Below are positions 1 to 9,533 of a stretch of DNA of 64,000 nt, one piece after another. The position numbers and the translations under genes were made by a program. Within the stretch, counting starts at the first letter, position 1. Each line of letters begins with the position of its first letter. The notes beneath the pieces are model-generated. The model saw nothing but the letters and a program-made list of their open reading frames with translations. It had not been told where the DNA came from and ran no database searches. Source of the stretch: Calliphora vicina (lineage: Eukaryota; Arthropoda; Insecta; Diptera; Calliphoridae); assembly GCF_958450345.1 (NCBI RefSeq), contig NC_088784.1:81121747-81185746 (forward strand). The letters run 5' to 3'.

Positions 1-943
1 ATTTTATGATTTCCACCAAAGAGCATAGGAAAAACACAAGTGTTTGAACTTGGGACTTTTGCTATTGACCAAGATAGAACTTATATCCCTCTGAGCCATT
101 TTATTTTTTTTTTAAATTTCTAAAAACTCGCGAGTTTTCTCACAATTTAAATTTTTGTCCAGGTACCTCCGTTTTGTATTACGAATCCTGCTTTATGGTT
201 CAGGCAAGTTGAAAGTCAGTTCATCACAGCTGGAATCTTTTCAGATTCAAAAAAAAAAAAAAAAATGCTATTGACGGATCTATCGAAGCTAATGTTCGAT
301 GTTAAGTAAAGCTTAAGCGACATAATATCTAGCAGACGGAGGCAAATATGTATCGAACTCTAAAACAACGGCTACAATAAAGCTTTACAAATTCAGAAGA
401 AAAACAATTAAATAATTAAGTAAATTAGCACTTATGCATAATTATGGCAGACAAAATCGCCGACACGTGAGAATCTTGGGATGTAAATTCAGTATTCACA
501 TCATCTACATTGACAAATAGTGCTTTAAAAAAGAAAATTTTTACAGCTTTATCTCAATGTCAAAATCGTGCAACATTCACGCACAAGATAACTATCACAA
601 GGTAAGCAAAACCCTACTGCTGGTATCATTTTAAATTTTGAGAAAAAGCTACAAAGTGTGTTCTGCCATGTATATTTTCCATCACATATTCTTCGAAAAA
701 ACACTAGGCTCGTCGTCTACAGTGACAGACGAGGCCATCAAGATCACATTTTACATTTTAAATTTCTTGTCGATACTGTCGCACACGTCTCTGCATTTTC
801 TATCACTTCTTCTTAACTTCAACATACTCCTGACCCATTACAATTATTTGATGCAAATAAATTCACAATCAAAACAAGATGCCTTACTTTGAATTTGGGC
901 TTAAAGATAAAATTTCGGTGGACTTTTATTTTGGCTGACGTTG
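1..943. other. AT-rich stretch, no gene recognised
   Basis: I see no conserved protein, RNA gene or element end here. A run of 17 A lies at 249-265, but there is no recognisable retroposon body upstream and no target duplication. Short open frames occur by chance in this AT-rich sequence. Confidence 0.5.
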
Positions 944-1165
944 CACAGTGGGGGAACTGAGAAAAAAGTGGAAATAAATCTGTAACTTCTAAATGAATAG
1001 ACCGATTTTAATAAATGGCTATAGAGGAGGTTTAAGTTTTGAATTTGGGCTTATAACGCCAAGGGAGCGGCGAGCCACAATGCCCCAAAGTGGGCCAACT
1101 CGGGTATATAAAAAATAAAAATGATGCTAAATTTTTGTTTGCGATCCGATTTGTATAAAAAAAAA
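944..1165 (+). mobile_element. Transib-like element fragment (family T1), left end
   Basis: The sequence opens with CACAGTG (944-950) followed by GGGGAACTGA and a run ending GTGGAAATAAATC. The same end occurs at 43061 and, in inverted form, at 37574; a diverged internal match is at 23785. The internal block with GCCCCAAAGTGGGCC and CTCGGGTAT is shared with 23785-24000. The end heptamer equals the V(D)J recombination-signal heptamer, as is known for Transib transposons. The right end is missing: the match fades near 1165 and another repeat follows. The Transib label rests on end sequence only, since no transposase is visible. Confidence 0.55.
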
Positions 1166-1251
1166 ATTATTTTTTTTTTAAATATTTGTTTTCGAAAGAT
1201 TGAAGAAAGAGCTATCTAAACTATTTGGGACACATTTTGCTAAGAACAATA

Positions 1252-1389
1252 GGTTATAAGTTACATGGATAAGAAAAAAACACCATCTTGGACAAAATGT
1301 AAAATTTTTACCCCCCTTAACTCAGAGAGTTCTCGACCGATCTTGTTGAAGAATTGTGTCTGAATTACTATCCAATAAAACTAACCTTG
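1252..1389. repeat. Dispersed repeat R, left part (target of the next element)
   Basis: This block and its continuation at 4739-4806 match, in reverse complement, the last 172 bases of the window (63829-64000). Shared landmarks are AAGTTACATGGATAAGAA, TCAGAGAGTTCTCGACCGAT and ACTATCCAATA. It is interrupted by the Transib-like element starting at 1390. What repeat R is could not be determined. Confidence 0.75.
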
Positions 1390-1894
1390 CACAGTGCGGC
1401 CAAAGGCACCTTTGTCCGGCCAAAAGTCGAAAAAACAAGTTTTTAGTTGGGGGTTTTTTGTCATTGGGTTGGTTAAAGAAATGCTATAGCAGATAAAAAA
1501 TTATCATATTATCACATTGACTGCTAAGGCACTTTCAGCAAATAAGATGCTGGGGGCCACAGCTTACAGATTACAGTTTTGATGAGGAACTTCCAGACAA
1601 CATCGAACAAATTCTTAAAATCCAGCACTATTGTCTGACATGGCTAGAGAGAATAAAAGTTGTGTCGGACATATGTGTCCGACGTGGCGTAAACCGCATA
1701 GTGCAGTGTCACACATATGTGTCTGACGTGACAGTCAATGTGTTAAGGTCCCTTGCCTCAAATGCCCTTCATAATTTCAGTTTGAATGAGGCCTTCACAC
1801 GAATGGCACAATACCGTAGGAAAGATCGACTAGTAGGAGTTTCCGTTAAACACGTGTCAAAGTTTTTGTAATCAAGCTAATCAAACGAAACAAA

Positions 1895-1913
1895 ATGGTT
1901 TCTACAGCTGAAG
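1895..1913 (+). other. Possible small first coding exon with strong donor
   Basis: ATG in good context (CAAAATGG) is followed by six codons (M V S T A E) and then AAG|GTAAGT, a consensus splice donor at 1914. This may be the 5' exon of a lost gene carried by the surrounding element. No downstream exon was identified, so this could be chance. Confidence 0.2.
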
Positions 1914-2276
1914 GTAAGTATAATACATAAAATCAAATGTACATGAAAAAACATAAAATACAACACCATATTTATATATCATGAATTCCATGTCACGCAC
2001 TGTTACAGCGTGCGAATAATTGCAACTGATTTTGTTAAGAAAATATTTTTTTTAATGCAGATTTGTCATTTTTATTATTCAATTTTATACTCTTTCCAAA
2101 ATGTGTAAAGGATTTATTAATCGGTTTTCTAGTTTCGTTGGTATAAAACAAAATGTATCGTACGCACGCGCTACAAAATTTATCATTTTAAAATTTAATG
2201 TCAGTTTCAATCAAAAATTTCTGCGAAATTACTTCAGATAGAATTTTCATATTTTTTTACATAGCTAGTTATGTCG

Positions 2277-2589
2277 TTGAAGTGATTTTCGGAAGCGGTC
2301 CTTATATGGGAGTTATGACTAACTATGGACCGATCATCATAAAAGTTGGTGACATGATTTTTGTATATATAAAAGTTATTTGGAGCGAAATTTGTGTAGA
2401 TACCTATATGAATTAAACATTTATGACCGATAAAGTCCAATTACGAGAGGACATTTGTATGGGGGCTAGGTAAATAATAGACCGATTTCAGCCAGTTTCA
2501 ATAGACTTCGTCCTTAGATCGAACAAATTGTTTGTACCAAATTTTATCAAAATATCTTCAAAATTGCAATTGATTGAGTCATATTTTGT
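2277..2589 (+). repeat. DINE-1/mini-me-like fragment
   Basis: This matches the internal part of the larger copies at 39099, 47289 and 60399: GATTTTCGGAAG, TATGGACCGATC, GACCGATAAAGTCCAATT and GGGGGCTAGGT. It lacks both element ends and the (GACG)n tract. The hAT element at 2598 is inserted where the DINE match stops. Confidence 0.8.
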
Positions 2590-2860
2590 GTCCAGACTAG
2601 AGATGCCAAACGGGGAATCCCGTTCCCGAAAATCCCGGGGTTTTCGGGATTTCTTAAATCCCGAAGCCCGGGATTTTTTAATTTTAAATCCCGGGATTTT
2701 CGGGATTTTCCAAATCCCATTTTTTTATAAATAAATAGGGGAAATTGTAATTTTTGTGTGCCTTTTTCATGCATTTTGAAAATAAGTCGTTACAGTACCG
2801 TTTTCAATGGTTACTTTCATTAATAATAGGTCTGTCTATTTTTCTATAGTGGTTTTAATT

Positions 2861-3016
2861 GCTTGTTTTCACAATATCGAATGAAAGATTTCGTTCGCAT
2901 TCTAAGTATTCTAAAGAAAACTGATTCGTTCACATTAACATGAAGTTAAGGAATCCAAAATCAGATTTCCGCTTAGAATGTGAACGAAATCTTTCATTCG
3001 ATATTGTGAAACAGGC
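2861..3016. repeat. Inverted repeat, about 45-base arms with 66-base loop
   Basis: The arms 2861-2905 and 2972-3016 are complementary apart from a few mismatches and share CACAATATCGAATGAAAG. Such a stem could fold in RNA or single-stranded DNA. It lies inside the hAT element at 2598. Confidence 0.8.
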
Positions 3017-3471
3017 TATTATTCATGTGAATTAAATATGGAAAACCGTAGAAGAATTTCATTGAACGAAAAACTAAAAATTTAGACGAATGAATGAAAT
3101 ATGGAATAACAAAATACTCAACATGTAATTTGAAGAAAATAAAAACAAACATTTTATCGTGACTAAGTTTTTTCTATAAATTATCTTTACACAAATTAAG
3201 TGGAATCTTCAAAATCTGTTTTTTTTTTTAAATGTTTGTCCGAGTTTAATTTTCTACAGTTTGAATCATTTTCAGAATCGAAATCCCTTACATTAATCGT
3301 GGAAAATACACCAAGCCATCCTCCAGAAGAACAATTAGTAAAAACTACTAAAGATATACAAATTTGAACGATATTCTTGCCTCCTAATGTCACACCGCTC
3401 ATCCAACCTAGGGATCAGGTTTAGTTAAATTCTAAAATAGAAAAAGTTGTTCAAAATAAAAAAAAAAAATC

Positions 3472-3757
3472 ATCTCGATATAACGAATTATTCAATTTAA
3501 CGAATGGGCCTGACAACATATCGTTCGTTATACCGGGATTTGCCTATCTTTTCTTGCATATTTCATATTTTATCCAATAAAAAAAAACTATTAAAAAAAA
3601 TACTGAAATATATCCAATAATATTTCAGTATTTTTTTTAAAAGACGAAATTCGCAAGATAGGATTTGATTTTAGACCTATGGTTTCTTGTGAAAAACTTC
3701 TTAGAATTTTCAGCTATACGATTTTTCGTGAAAAAAATCGACACACCCTAATATAGT
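3472..3757. repeat. Palindromic MITE fragment related to the copy at 9213
   Basis: A central inverted repeat around AATACTGAAATAT (3600-3637) is followed by GATTTTAGACCTATGGTTTC and an end GACACACCCTA, all shared with 9213-9533. The left part (3475-3543) instead matches 33985-34045 in reverse complement. It is probably a composite of two repeats inside the hAT element. Confidence 0.55.
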
Positions 3758-4738
3758 ATTTATTGTTATTTCTTCTTATATAATGTACTCATGCAAGTAT
3801 TTTATGCTTTTTAGTGTCTAATATAAATTAATTGCTAAATAAAAAATTTTCTTTCAATTGTAAAGATATAATTATGTACGTTTCTTTCTTATAATTTTCG
3901 GGATTTTAGATTTTTTACCAAATCCCGAACCCCGGGATTTTCAAAAATCAGTCCCGATTAGCATCTCTAGTCCAGACGCAACAAGTTGTATGTATTGAAG
4001 AAAAAAAGTGTAACATGTGCGAAACGAGTGAATTTTTTTTAATATATATTACCATCTCAAAACCCACACATAATACCATTTTCCGGGAAAGAAATTCTAA
4101 TATCAGAGACTGGATTGAAACATATATCAATTTCGTAACGCACATCTTACATTATTTCTTATTCTATTAAACTTCATTTATCTTGGAATTTCGTTGATAG
4201 TTATGTATTATATATAAATATAAGCAATTTATAAACAAAATTTTAGGAAAACGTTTTTTTTTTACTTTCGGTAATAACGAATGCACGCACTTACTGCAAA
4301 AAGTAACGGAAAACGAAGGAAAAAAAGCCGTTATTTTTAAAAATTCAACTTTGCAAATGATGTTGTAAATCTACAGATTATATTTAACATAATTTCTCTT
4401 CTCTCTTTACAATTTGATTTTTTACCCATCGGATGACTTTTCTGTGGAATTCGTGATATAAAAATATACAGTAAACTCTTGAAAACATGAACTAAGGTAG
4501 AGCTACACAAATACGTATGCATGTATTTGTTGAATGCACTCTAACATCGCCATATTGCATTTCACCATTGTAAATTTGTTAATTTTTAATAAATTTTTAA
4601 TTATATACCCTAGAATTTGCTAATTATGATAACGGATTCGTAATCGGCGACCCTAAAAACCCCCATATACAAATTTGTGGATCATTTTGTATATTTTTCG
4701 ACTTTTGGACGGACAAAGGTGCCTTTGGCCGCACTGTG

Positions 4739-5640
4739 CCTTGGTGCAAATTTCATTCCGACCCGAAGACATCGAATTCAAAAGCTGGTTCACTTGACAT
4801 GAAATATATATGTATATGCCCTTACAGAATTATAGGGTCTCTATTCTGTTACAATCAAAAAGTCTTAATTTTTTTGTGTAAACTTTTCAAGATACATATT
4901 AAATATTTTTTCCAAAAATTAAAATCGCGAGTCCAAAATACTCTAAAGATAATGTGTTTACCGAATATGATGAAAATCGGATTAGTTAGTTATGTTTTAT
5001 GGAATTCATTATTTATTAACACCAGTTTTTATTCAACTTTTAGCTCATTACTAAATAAATTTTGCTTTCGACTTTATTAGAAGAACTGTATACTGGAAAT
5101 TTTTACATAAAAAATATAAAAAAACATTTTGTGATTTATGAAAAACAAATTTGTAATACATACTTTTGTTGACGAATCGTTCGTTTATTATATAAAAAGT
5201 GCTGAAAGCTGTTTATTTATTTAAATTTAAGGAATAGCCTTATTTTGAAATAAAACTTAATTAATTAATTAAATAGATCATTTATTATCACATTTTTATT
5301 TGTTTTATGGTTTTTTTACCGCTAGTAGAAATTACACCAAAATTATATTACAAGCTCTTCACTTTTACACTTCATTTCCTGTTAATATAATCAATCAGGC
5401 AATCTTTAACATTAGTGTGGGTAATTTGTTAAGACATCCTATTACTCATTCTCACTCTCTCTCTCTTTCTCATTCTTTTTTGTTATTTATTTACTCTGTT
5501 TAATGCTTTTTAATTTAATGCAAAATAAACCATACAATTTGATGTGTCTTGTAGGTTAAATGCGAGGGGGTACTGTGGGAAGTTAGTAGAATTTTGATGT
5601 GTGTTTTGATGCGGCCAAACGCAAAGGTTTTCTTACTCTG
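4739..5640. other. Right half of repeat R (to about 4806), then AT-rich DNA without a recognised gene
   Basis: 4739-4806 continues repeat R (GGTGCAAATTTCATTCCGA, GGTTCACTTGACATGAAAT). Beyond that the sequence is AT-rich with a (TC)n tract at 5453-5475. No conserved coding sequence was seen. Confidence 0.6.
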
Positions 5641-5658
5641 GGGTAAATCAAAAAGCGG

Positions 5659-5790
5659 TTTCTCTCAGTAAAGACTTCTTGCATTATCGGCCTTTGGCCT
5701 GGATCAAGGGTTTTCTCCTCTGGGTTTCTCTCAGTAAAGACTTCTTGCATTATCGGCCTTTGGCCTGGATCAAGGACTTTCTCCTCTGGG
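5659..5790 (+). repeat. Two tandem 66-base units
   Basis: Units 5659-5724 and 5725-5790 differ at two positions. Each holds TTTCTCTCAGTAAAGACTTC and the palindromic GGCCTTTGGCC. A shorter related piece with GGCTTCTCTCAATAATAAC follows near 5806. The near identity suggests a recent duplication. The surrounding 5540-6310 has no gene or repeat I recognise; a TGTGGGAAG at 5574 could be an LTR start but nothing supports it. Confidence 0.85.
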
Positions 5791-6404
5791 ATGTATCAAA
5801 GATTGGCTTCTCTCAATAATAACTTCTTCTACTTCCGATAAGTTTCCAAGTACTTCAGAAAACCGCCCAAAAATGCAAGAAATGTTTACTAACCAAAGCC
5901 AGTTTTTGATAAACCTCAGAAGAGAATGTTGAAATCAGTGGTTACAATCCGTTAAATTCAATTTGTGAAATCTCACTTTACTGCAGTTATTCTTTTTTAT
6001 TTAACTGATTACATGTCATTACATGACATTAAGAGTCTCAACATTTCTAGGATATTTTGATTTGTTCTTTGGATCATTGAATCACTGAACCATATTCTAT
6101 ATATAGAAATAATTCCAAGGCAATGCATCAGATATTAAACACTTATGGAATCAGCCACGTAACTTGCAAATGTATCTGTGAAGATTGTATGTCAGACAAG
6201 AACACTTTAAAGTTTTCTTTAGCATCTTCTCTCTCTCTCCTTTTCTATTTTTCCTGTCCAACAATAGAAGTCGTTATGCATTACACTTTGTTTGCAAACA
6301 TAAGCTTAGATGTTAGTTAGGATGGCACCAAAAATTCAAAGGTTTAGATTTGAAGAAAAAAAATATAAAAGTGAAAGAGCTATTCGGACAATGTTTGAAT
6401 AATA

Positions 6405-7110
6405 TCATAATTATAGTTCTCAAGATATTTAGAAATAACTGTTTACTTTGTATGGAAGGCGACTCACCCCCTACACCGATCCCTCACATTTTTTGGTTAA
6501 GCTTAATGCAATGATATGAAACTGATTCATATAAAGTTTGAAAGCATTCAGAATTATAGTTATTGAGATATTGGAAAATAACTACTTATTTTGTATGATA
6601 GATGCCACGCCCACTAATACAATACCACCCATTTTCAGCCAAATTCCGTATAGTGATAAGAAGTTAATTCGTTCAAAATTTAAATACTTTTACGACTATA
6701 GTTCTTCAGATATTCGGAATTAAGGATTTACATTTTATGGGAGCTGCCACGCTCTCTACTAGCATATCAGCTATTTGCAGTCAAACTATTTACAATAATA
6801 AAAGAAGACTTTCACAACTATAGTTCTCAAGATATCCGAAAATAACTATTTACTTTGTATGGGAGGGTCCTCCCTCTTCTGATCCGTCCCCCGTTTGGTT
6901 AAATTTCATGTACTGCTAAGGAATTTATTCGTATAAAGTTTGAAGTCTGTCACAATTATAGTTCTATATAATGGAAAATAACTATTTACTTGGAAAGGGT
7001 GGTGCCACGCCTTAGCCAAAAAGCTCACAATGGTACCATAAAGTTTTTCGGCTTTCAAGGTTATAGTTCACCAGATATTCCATTATAACTTTATACTTTT
7101 ATGGGAAGTG
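6405..7110 (+). repeat. Six diverged tandem repeats of about 105-143 bases
   Basis: The motif TATAGTTCTCAAGATAT recurs at about 6412, 6555, 6697, 6819, 6957 and 7062. It is followed each time by a variant of GGAAAATAACTATTTAC and usually by a GCCACGCCC-like block. Spacing varies, so the array is old. Confidence 0.8.
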
Positions 7111-7118
7111 CCACGCCC

Positions 7119-7374
7119 ATGTGAAATTTGGCTGATTTTTTTTATTCGATTCGAAATTTTCAGGAGATGGTTTGTAAAGAAAAAAATTAAAAAAATTCCG
7201 GGTAAAACTCGGAAATTTTATTTTTTGTTTGAATCCAGTCAACTGTAATAAAAAAGCTCCCTAAAGTATGCAGTACAAATTTAGGTATTTTATTTGCAAA
7301 TAAATAAGACCAGGCAGGCGTATGTGGGTTGGAGAAACTTGAAGAACTAACATGCTACCGGGCGCAGCCTGGGT
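7119..7374 (+). mobile_element. Helitron 3' fragment without terminal CTAG
   Basis: This matches the Helitron copies at 27074-27643 and 61127-61412: CGAAATTTTCAGGAGATGG, AAAAAGCTCCCTAAAGTATG, GTGGGTTGGAGAAACTTGAA and the GC-rich end GCTACCGGGCGCAGCC. The hairpin is damaged and CTAG is absent. The fragment lies inside the hAT element at 6318. Confidence 0.8.
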
Positions 7375-7609
7375 TTTATGTAAATAAAACGATATACTAG
7401 CAATTAAAAGATTTGTTTGGACAACATTAAAGGTTTCATAAAAATGGTGCCATCCTAATGTTTGTATTTACTTAAATTAAGGTGTTTTATAAAATGGTGT
7501 AAGTGTTTATAGTTAATGAAAGTGTGTGTGTATTACTCACATACTCTAATGTACGTGTCCCCAATTAACCTACACTTGACATCCTATCAAAGAAGGAAAG
7601 AAAGTCGAG

Positions 7610-7981
7610 ATGAAAAGGAAAAAAGCAGAGATGATAAGTATAGAAATGCTACAAATTAGCCAAGTACTACCGCAACAAAAGTGAGTATTTATTTTGATGA
7701 GGATATGAAAAGTAACAGCGCAACTTTACATTTTTTTCCCCCTCAACACACATACATACGAGTATTCTTCTCTTTTTTTGTCAGTGGTAAAGGCCTTAAG
7801 ATATTTTTGATTGTGTGTACACTAAGCATAGTAGCCATGTCAGCATTTGGAAGTGTCTTTGGGATAAACGTGACTACTGAGTTTCTATATCTTCTGCAGC
7901 GAACTTCACAATTTAACGTACTGTCAGAATTAAATCTCAAATATCTTAGCGTTGTCGCCGCGTTATTTTGGTATGATTCAG
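7610..7981 (+). CDS. Two-exon start of an unrecognised membrane protein (exons 7610-7680 and 7785-7981)
   Basis: An ATG at 7610 follows an in-frame TGA at 7577. Exon 1 gives 23 codons plus two bases and ends at AAAA|GTGAGT. The 104-base intron 7681-7784 ends in a long pyrimidine tract and GTCAG. Exon 2 (7785-7981) stays open in the joined frame and ends GATTCAG|GTAAGT, a consensus donor, so the protein continues elsewhere; 89 codons plus one base are seen. The N-terminus is basic (MKRKKAE), then a hydrophobic segment (about residues 30-51, IFLIVCTLSIVAMSAFGSVF), an NVT glycosylation site and a second apolar stretch (YLSVVAALFWY). A type II or multipass membrane protein is possible. I do not recognise the family. 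Alternatively, unspliced reading from an ATG at 7705 is also open. If real, later exons must lie beyond long TE-filled introns. Confidence 0.45.
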
Positions 7982-8542
7982 GTAAGTTATATGGACATGA
8001 CAATTTTTGACAAATAAACAACACTCGGCGTTCTTATATAGGGATAGCTGTAACTATCTTGTTACTTATATAAATGTTTTCTGGGTTGTATATTGTTGTA
8101 TATAAAGTTATAAAACTGTGTGCAGTAGAGGCTAAAAACCTTTTTGACATAAATTAACCAACAATACGTGGATTAAAAACATGATGCAAATAGAAATATA
8201 AACCATTCTACTTAAAAATGTATGAAAAAGTTGGCGTGAATGTCAAAAGTCTTTTAATATTTACTATAGAATTTTATGAGTACAAGTTTAATTTTAGCCG
8301 GAGTTTTATTCCAAATGCTAAATACTATTTTATAATCTTCAAGACAGCGGGAAATTTGCATGAGAATTATTTGGATTGGCATGACATTTGTCATATGACT
8401 TTTTATAATACTGTATAAATGCTGGGTTGTGTGCTAATTTTGAATACAGCATTATTTATGTTGATGAAATATAAGTAATGAAGTGAAGTTAATACCAAAT
8501 TAACATTTTTGTAACTATCTCTTTTTGAAATTTGTGTAAGAA
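7982..8542. other. AT-rich, no gene recognised
   Basis: If the preceding exon is real this begins its second intron. No acceptor with a convincing following exon, and no known repeat, was found. Confidence 0.4.
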
Positions 8543-9212
8543 ATGGAAGTTTCTACACGTTCCACAACAAGCAGCATGGATTTAAGCACAATGTTTGCGG
8601 CTATTATGGAAAAGATGGAAGGAATGCAAATGAAACTTCAAGAAACTTATAAAGTAAATAACGAGAAGCTTCTAGCTGAAGTTAAAGAAACTTTCAGAGT
8701 AAACAACGATTAACTTCTAACAAAAATTTCAAGAATCTTCTAGAGCCACAGATAAGAAAATTCAGAAAGTTTCTGATGTTATTAACAACAGAGTGGATGG
8801 CATCGGTAAAAAGGAGTTGGACTTGAATAATGTTCAATGTCAAAAAGAGGCAGTTTTAGAGGCTTTAAATGAGAAACAATGTAAAGCCAAAATTAAATGT
8901 TATAACTGTGGTAAAATTGGTCATATTCAGCGAAACTGTAGAGCACCAAGAAAGCGAACAAGATATGTTTCACCATCAAGAAATAATCAGCTGGCGAATC
9001 ATCAACAGGAGCCACATTTAAAAAGAGCTAGCACTGATTCAGAGGATTTGGTATGGGCCCGTGAGGAAGTGGAGGATTGTATAGACAATGGTTTGTTGGT
9101 GTTGGAACCAGCGAATGTGAAAAGTGGCCATGTAACAATGGAGGCCCTCGTTGAACAGTACAACGATAGAATGGTTCCTGTTGGAGTGCTTGGTCTGTCC
9201 CACCCTATTCAT
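8543..9212 (+). pseudogene. Broken gag-like retroelement ORF with CCHC zinc knuckle
   Basis: The frame from the ATG at 8543 encodes about 55 residues rich in K, E, M and Q, likely a coiled coil, and ends at an in-frame TAA (8711-8713). Reading resumes in a different frame at about 8716 and runs to 9212. This part holds CYNCGKIGHIQRNC, a CX2CX4HX4C nucleic-acid-binding knuckle typical of retrotransposon Gag, followed by a basic RAPRKRTR stretch and an acidic tail. No protease, reverse transcriptase or LTR was found nearby. The last codon is cut by the MITE at 9213, whose first three bases (TAG) form the stop. A domesticated gag-derived gene is an alternative, but the internal stop and frame change argue for decay. 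Confidence 0.75.
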
Positions 9213-9533
9213 TAGGGTGGGTCTATTTTTTTTTCACGAAAAATCGTATAGCAGAAATGTATTCTACGGAAAATTCTAAGAAATTTTCCCCAAGAAACCG
9301 TCTAAAATCAAATCGTATCTTGCGCATCAAATCGTATCGTCTTTTATCCAATGATATTTCAGTATATATTTTTTTTTAATAGTTTTTTTATTGGATAAAA
9401 GACGAAATGCGCAAGATTGGATTAGATTTTAGACCTATGGTTTCTTGGGGATAATTTCTTAGAATTTTGCGTAGATTGCGTTTCTGCTACGATTTTTTAC
9501 GTTTTGATCGTCCATACAAATCAACCCGGCCTA
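9213..9533. mobile_element. Palindromic hAT-type MITE, 321 bases
   Basis: Left end TAGGGTGGGTCTA and right end CAACCCGGCCTA face each other. Most of the element is an imperfect palindrome, pairing for example CTTGCGCATCAAATCG with the right-arm GATTTGATT-like block and TTCTAAGAAATT with AATTTCTTAGAA. The flanks CTATTCAT and ATATACAT match at six of eight bases. Class assignment from TAGGGTGG ends and flank length is inference. The insertion truncates the gag-like ORF. Confidence 0.65.

Larger units (their letters stand above)
2598..3969. mobile_element. Non-autonomous hAT element, 1372 bases, intact ends and target duplication
   Basis: The ends are TAGAGATGC and GCATCTCTA, a perfect 9-base terminal inverted repeat. 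They are flanked by the 8-base direct repeat GTCCAGAC (2590-2597 and 3970-3977). An 8-base duplication with TAGNG-type ends is diagnostic of the hAT superfamily. The subterminal zones are packed with CCCGGGATTT-like motifs in both orientations (2620-2720 and 3898-3950), as expected for transposase-binding repeats. No transposase frame is visible. Inside are a long hairpin (2861-3016) and part of a second palindromic MITE (about 3472-3757). Confidence 0.88.
1390..4738. mobile_element. Transib-like DNA transposon (family T3), non-coding, with nested insertions
   Basis: Terminal inverted repeats of 45 bases match at 44 positions (1390-1434 and 4694-4738). Both start CACAGTGCGGCCAAAGGCAC. The flanks carry the 5-base duplication CCTTG (1385-1389 and 4739-4743). 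The paralogous repeat at the end of the window has a single CCTTG at this place, which confirms the boundaries. Heptamer CACAGTG is followed by 23 bases and then CCAAAAGTC, which resembles the recombination-signal nonamer ACAAAAACC at six of nine positions, at both ends. Five-base duplications and heptamer-like ends are known for the Transib superfamily. No transposase is recognisable. A DINE fragment and a complete hAT element sit inside. Superfamily assignment is inference; boundaries are seen directly. Confidence 0.8.
6318..7457. mobile_element. Non-autonomous hAT element with internal tandem repeats
   Basis: The ends are TAGGATGGCACCA (6318) and its exact complement ending at 7457. The flanks ATGTTAGT (6310-6317) and ATGTTTGT (7458-7465) match at seven of eight bases, consistent with a hAT target duplication. 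The interior is an array of six diverged repeats followed by a piece of a Helitron 3' part. No transposase is present. Confidence 0.75.

Noticed and set aside
249..265. A17 tract as a retroposon poly(A) tail
   Set aside because: No recognisable element body upstream and no flanking duplication.
638..892. 84-codon open frame near the window start
   Set aside because: No ATG at the start, no motif, composition typical of AT-rich noncoding DNA, and no splice context.
5574..6110. Possible LTR beginning TGTGGGAAG, with the gag-like frame downstream
   Set aside because: No second LTR, primer-binding site, polypurine tract or target duplication could be seen, and the distance to the gag-like frame is long.
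7743..8024. Minus-strand open frame of 93 codons
   Set aside because: It is the shadow of the plus-strand two-exon model, which has better start, splice and composition support.
9213..9225. TTAGGGTGGG as a telomere-like repeat
   Set aside because: Single occurrence at a transposon end. Flies lack TTAGGG-type telomeres, and similar strings at 56476 and 58719 are element ends.
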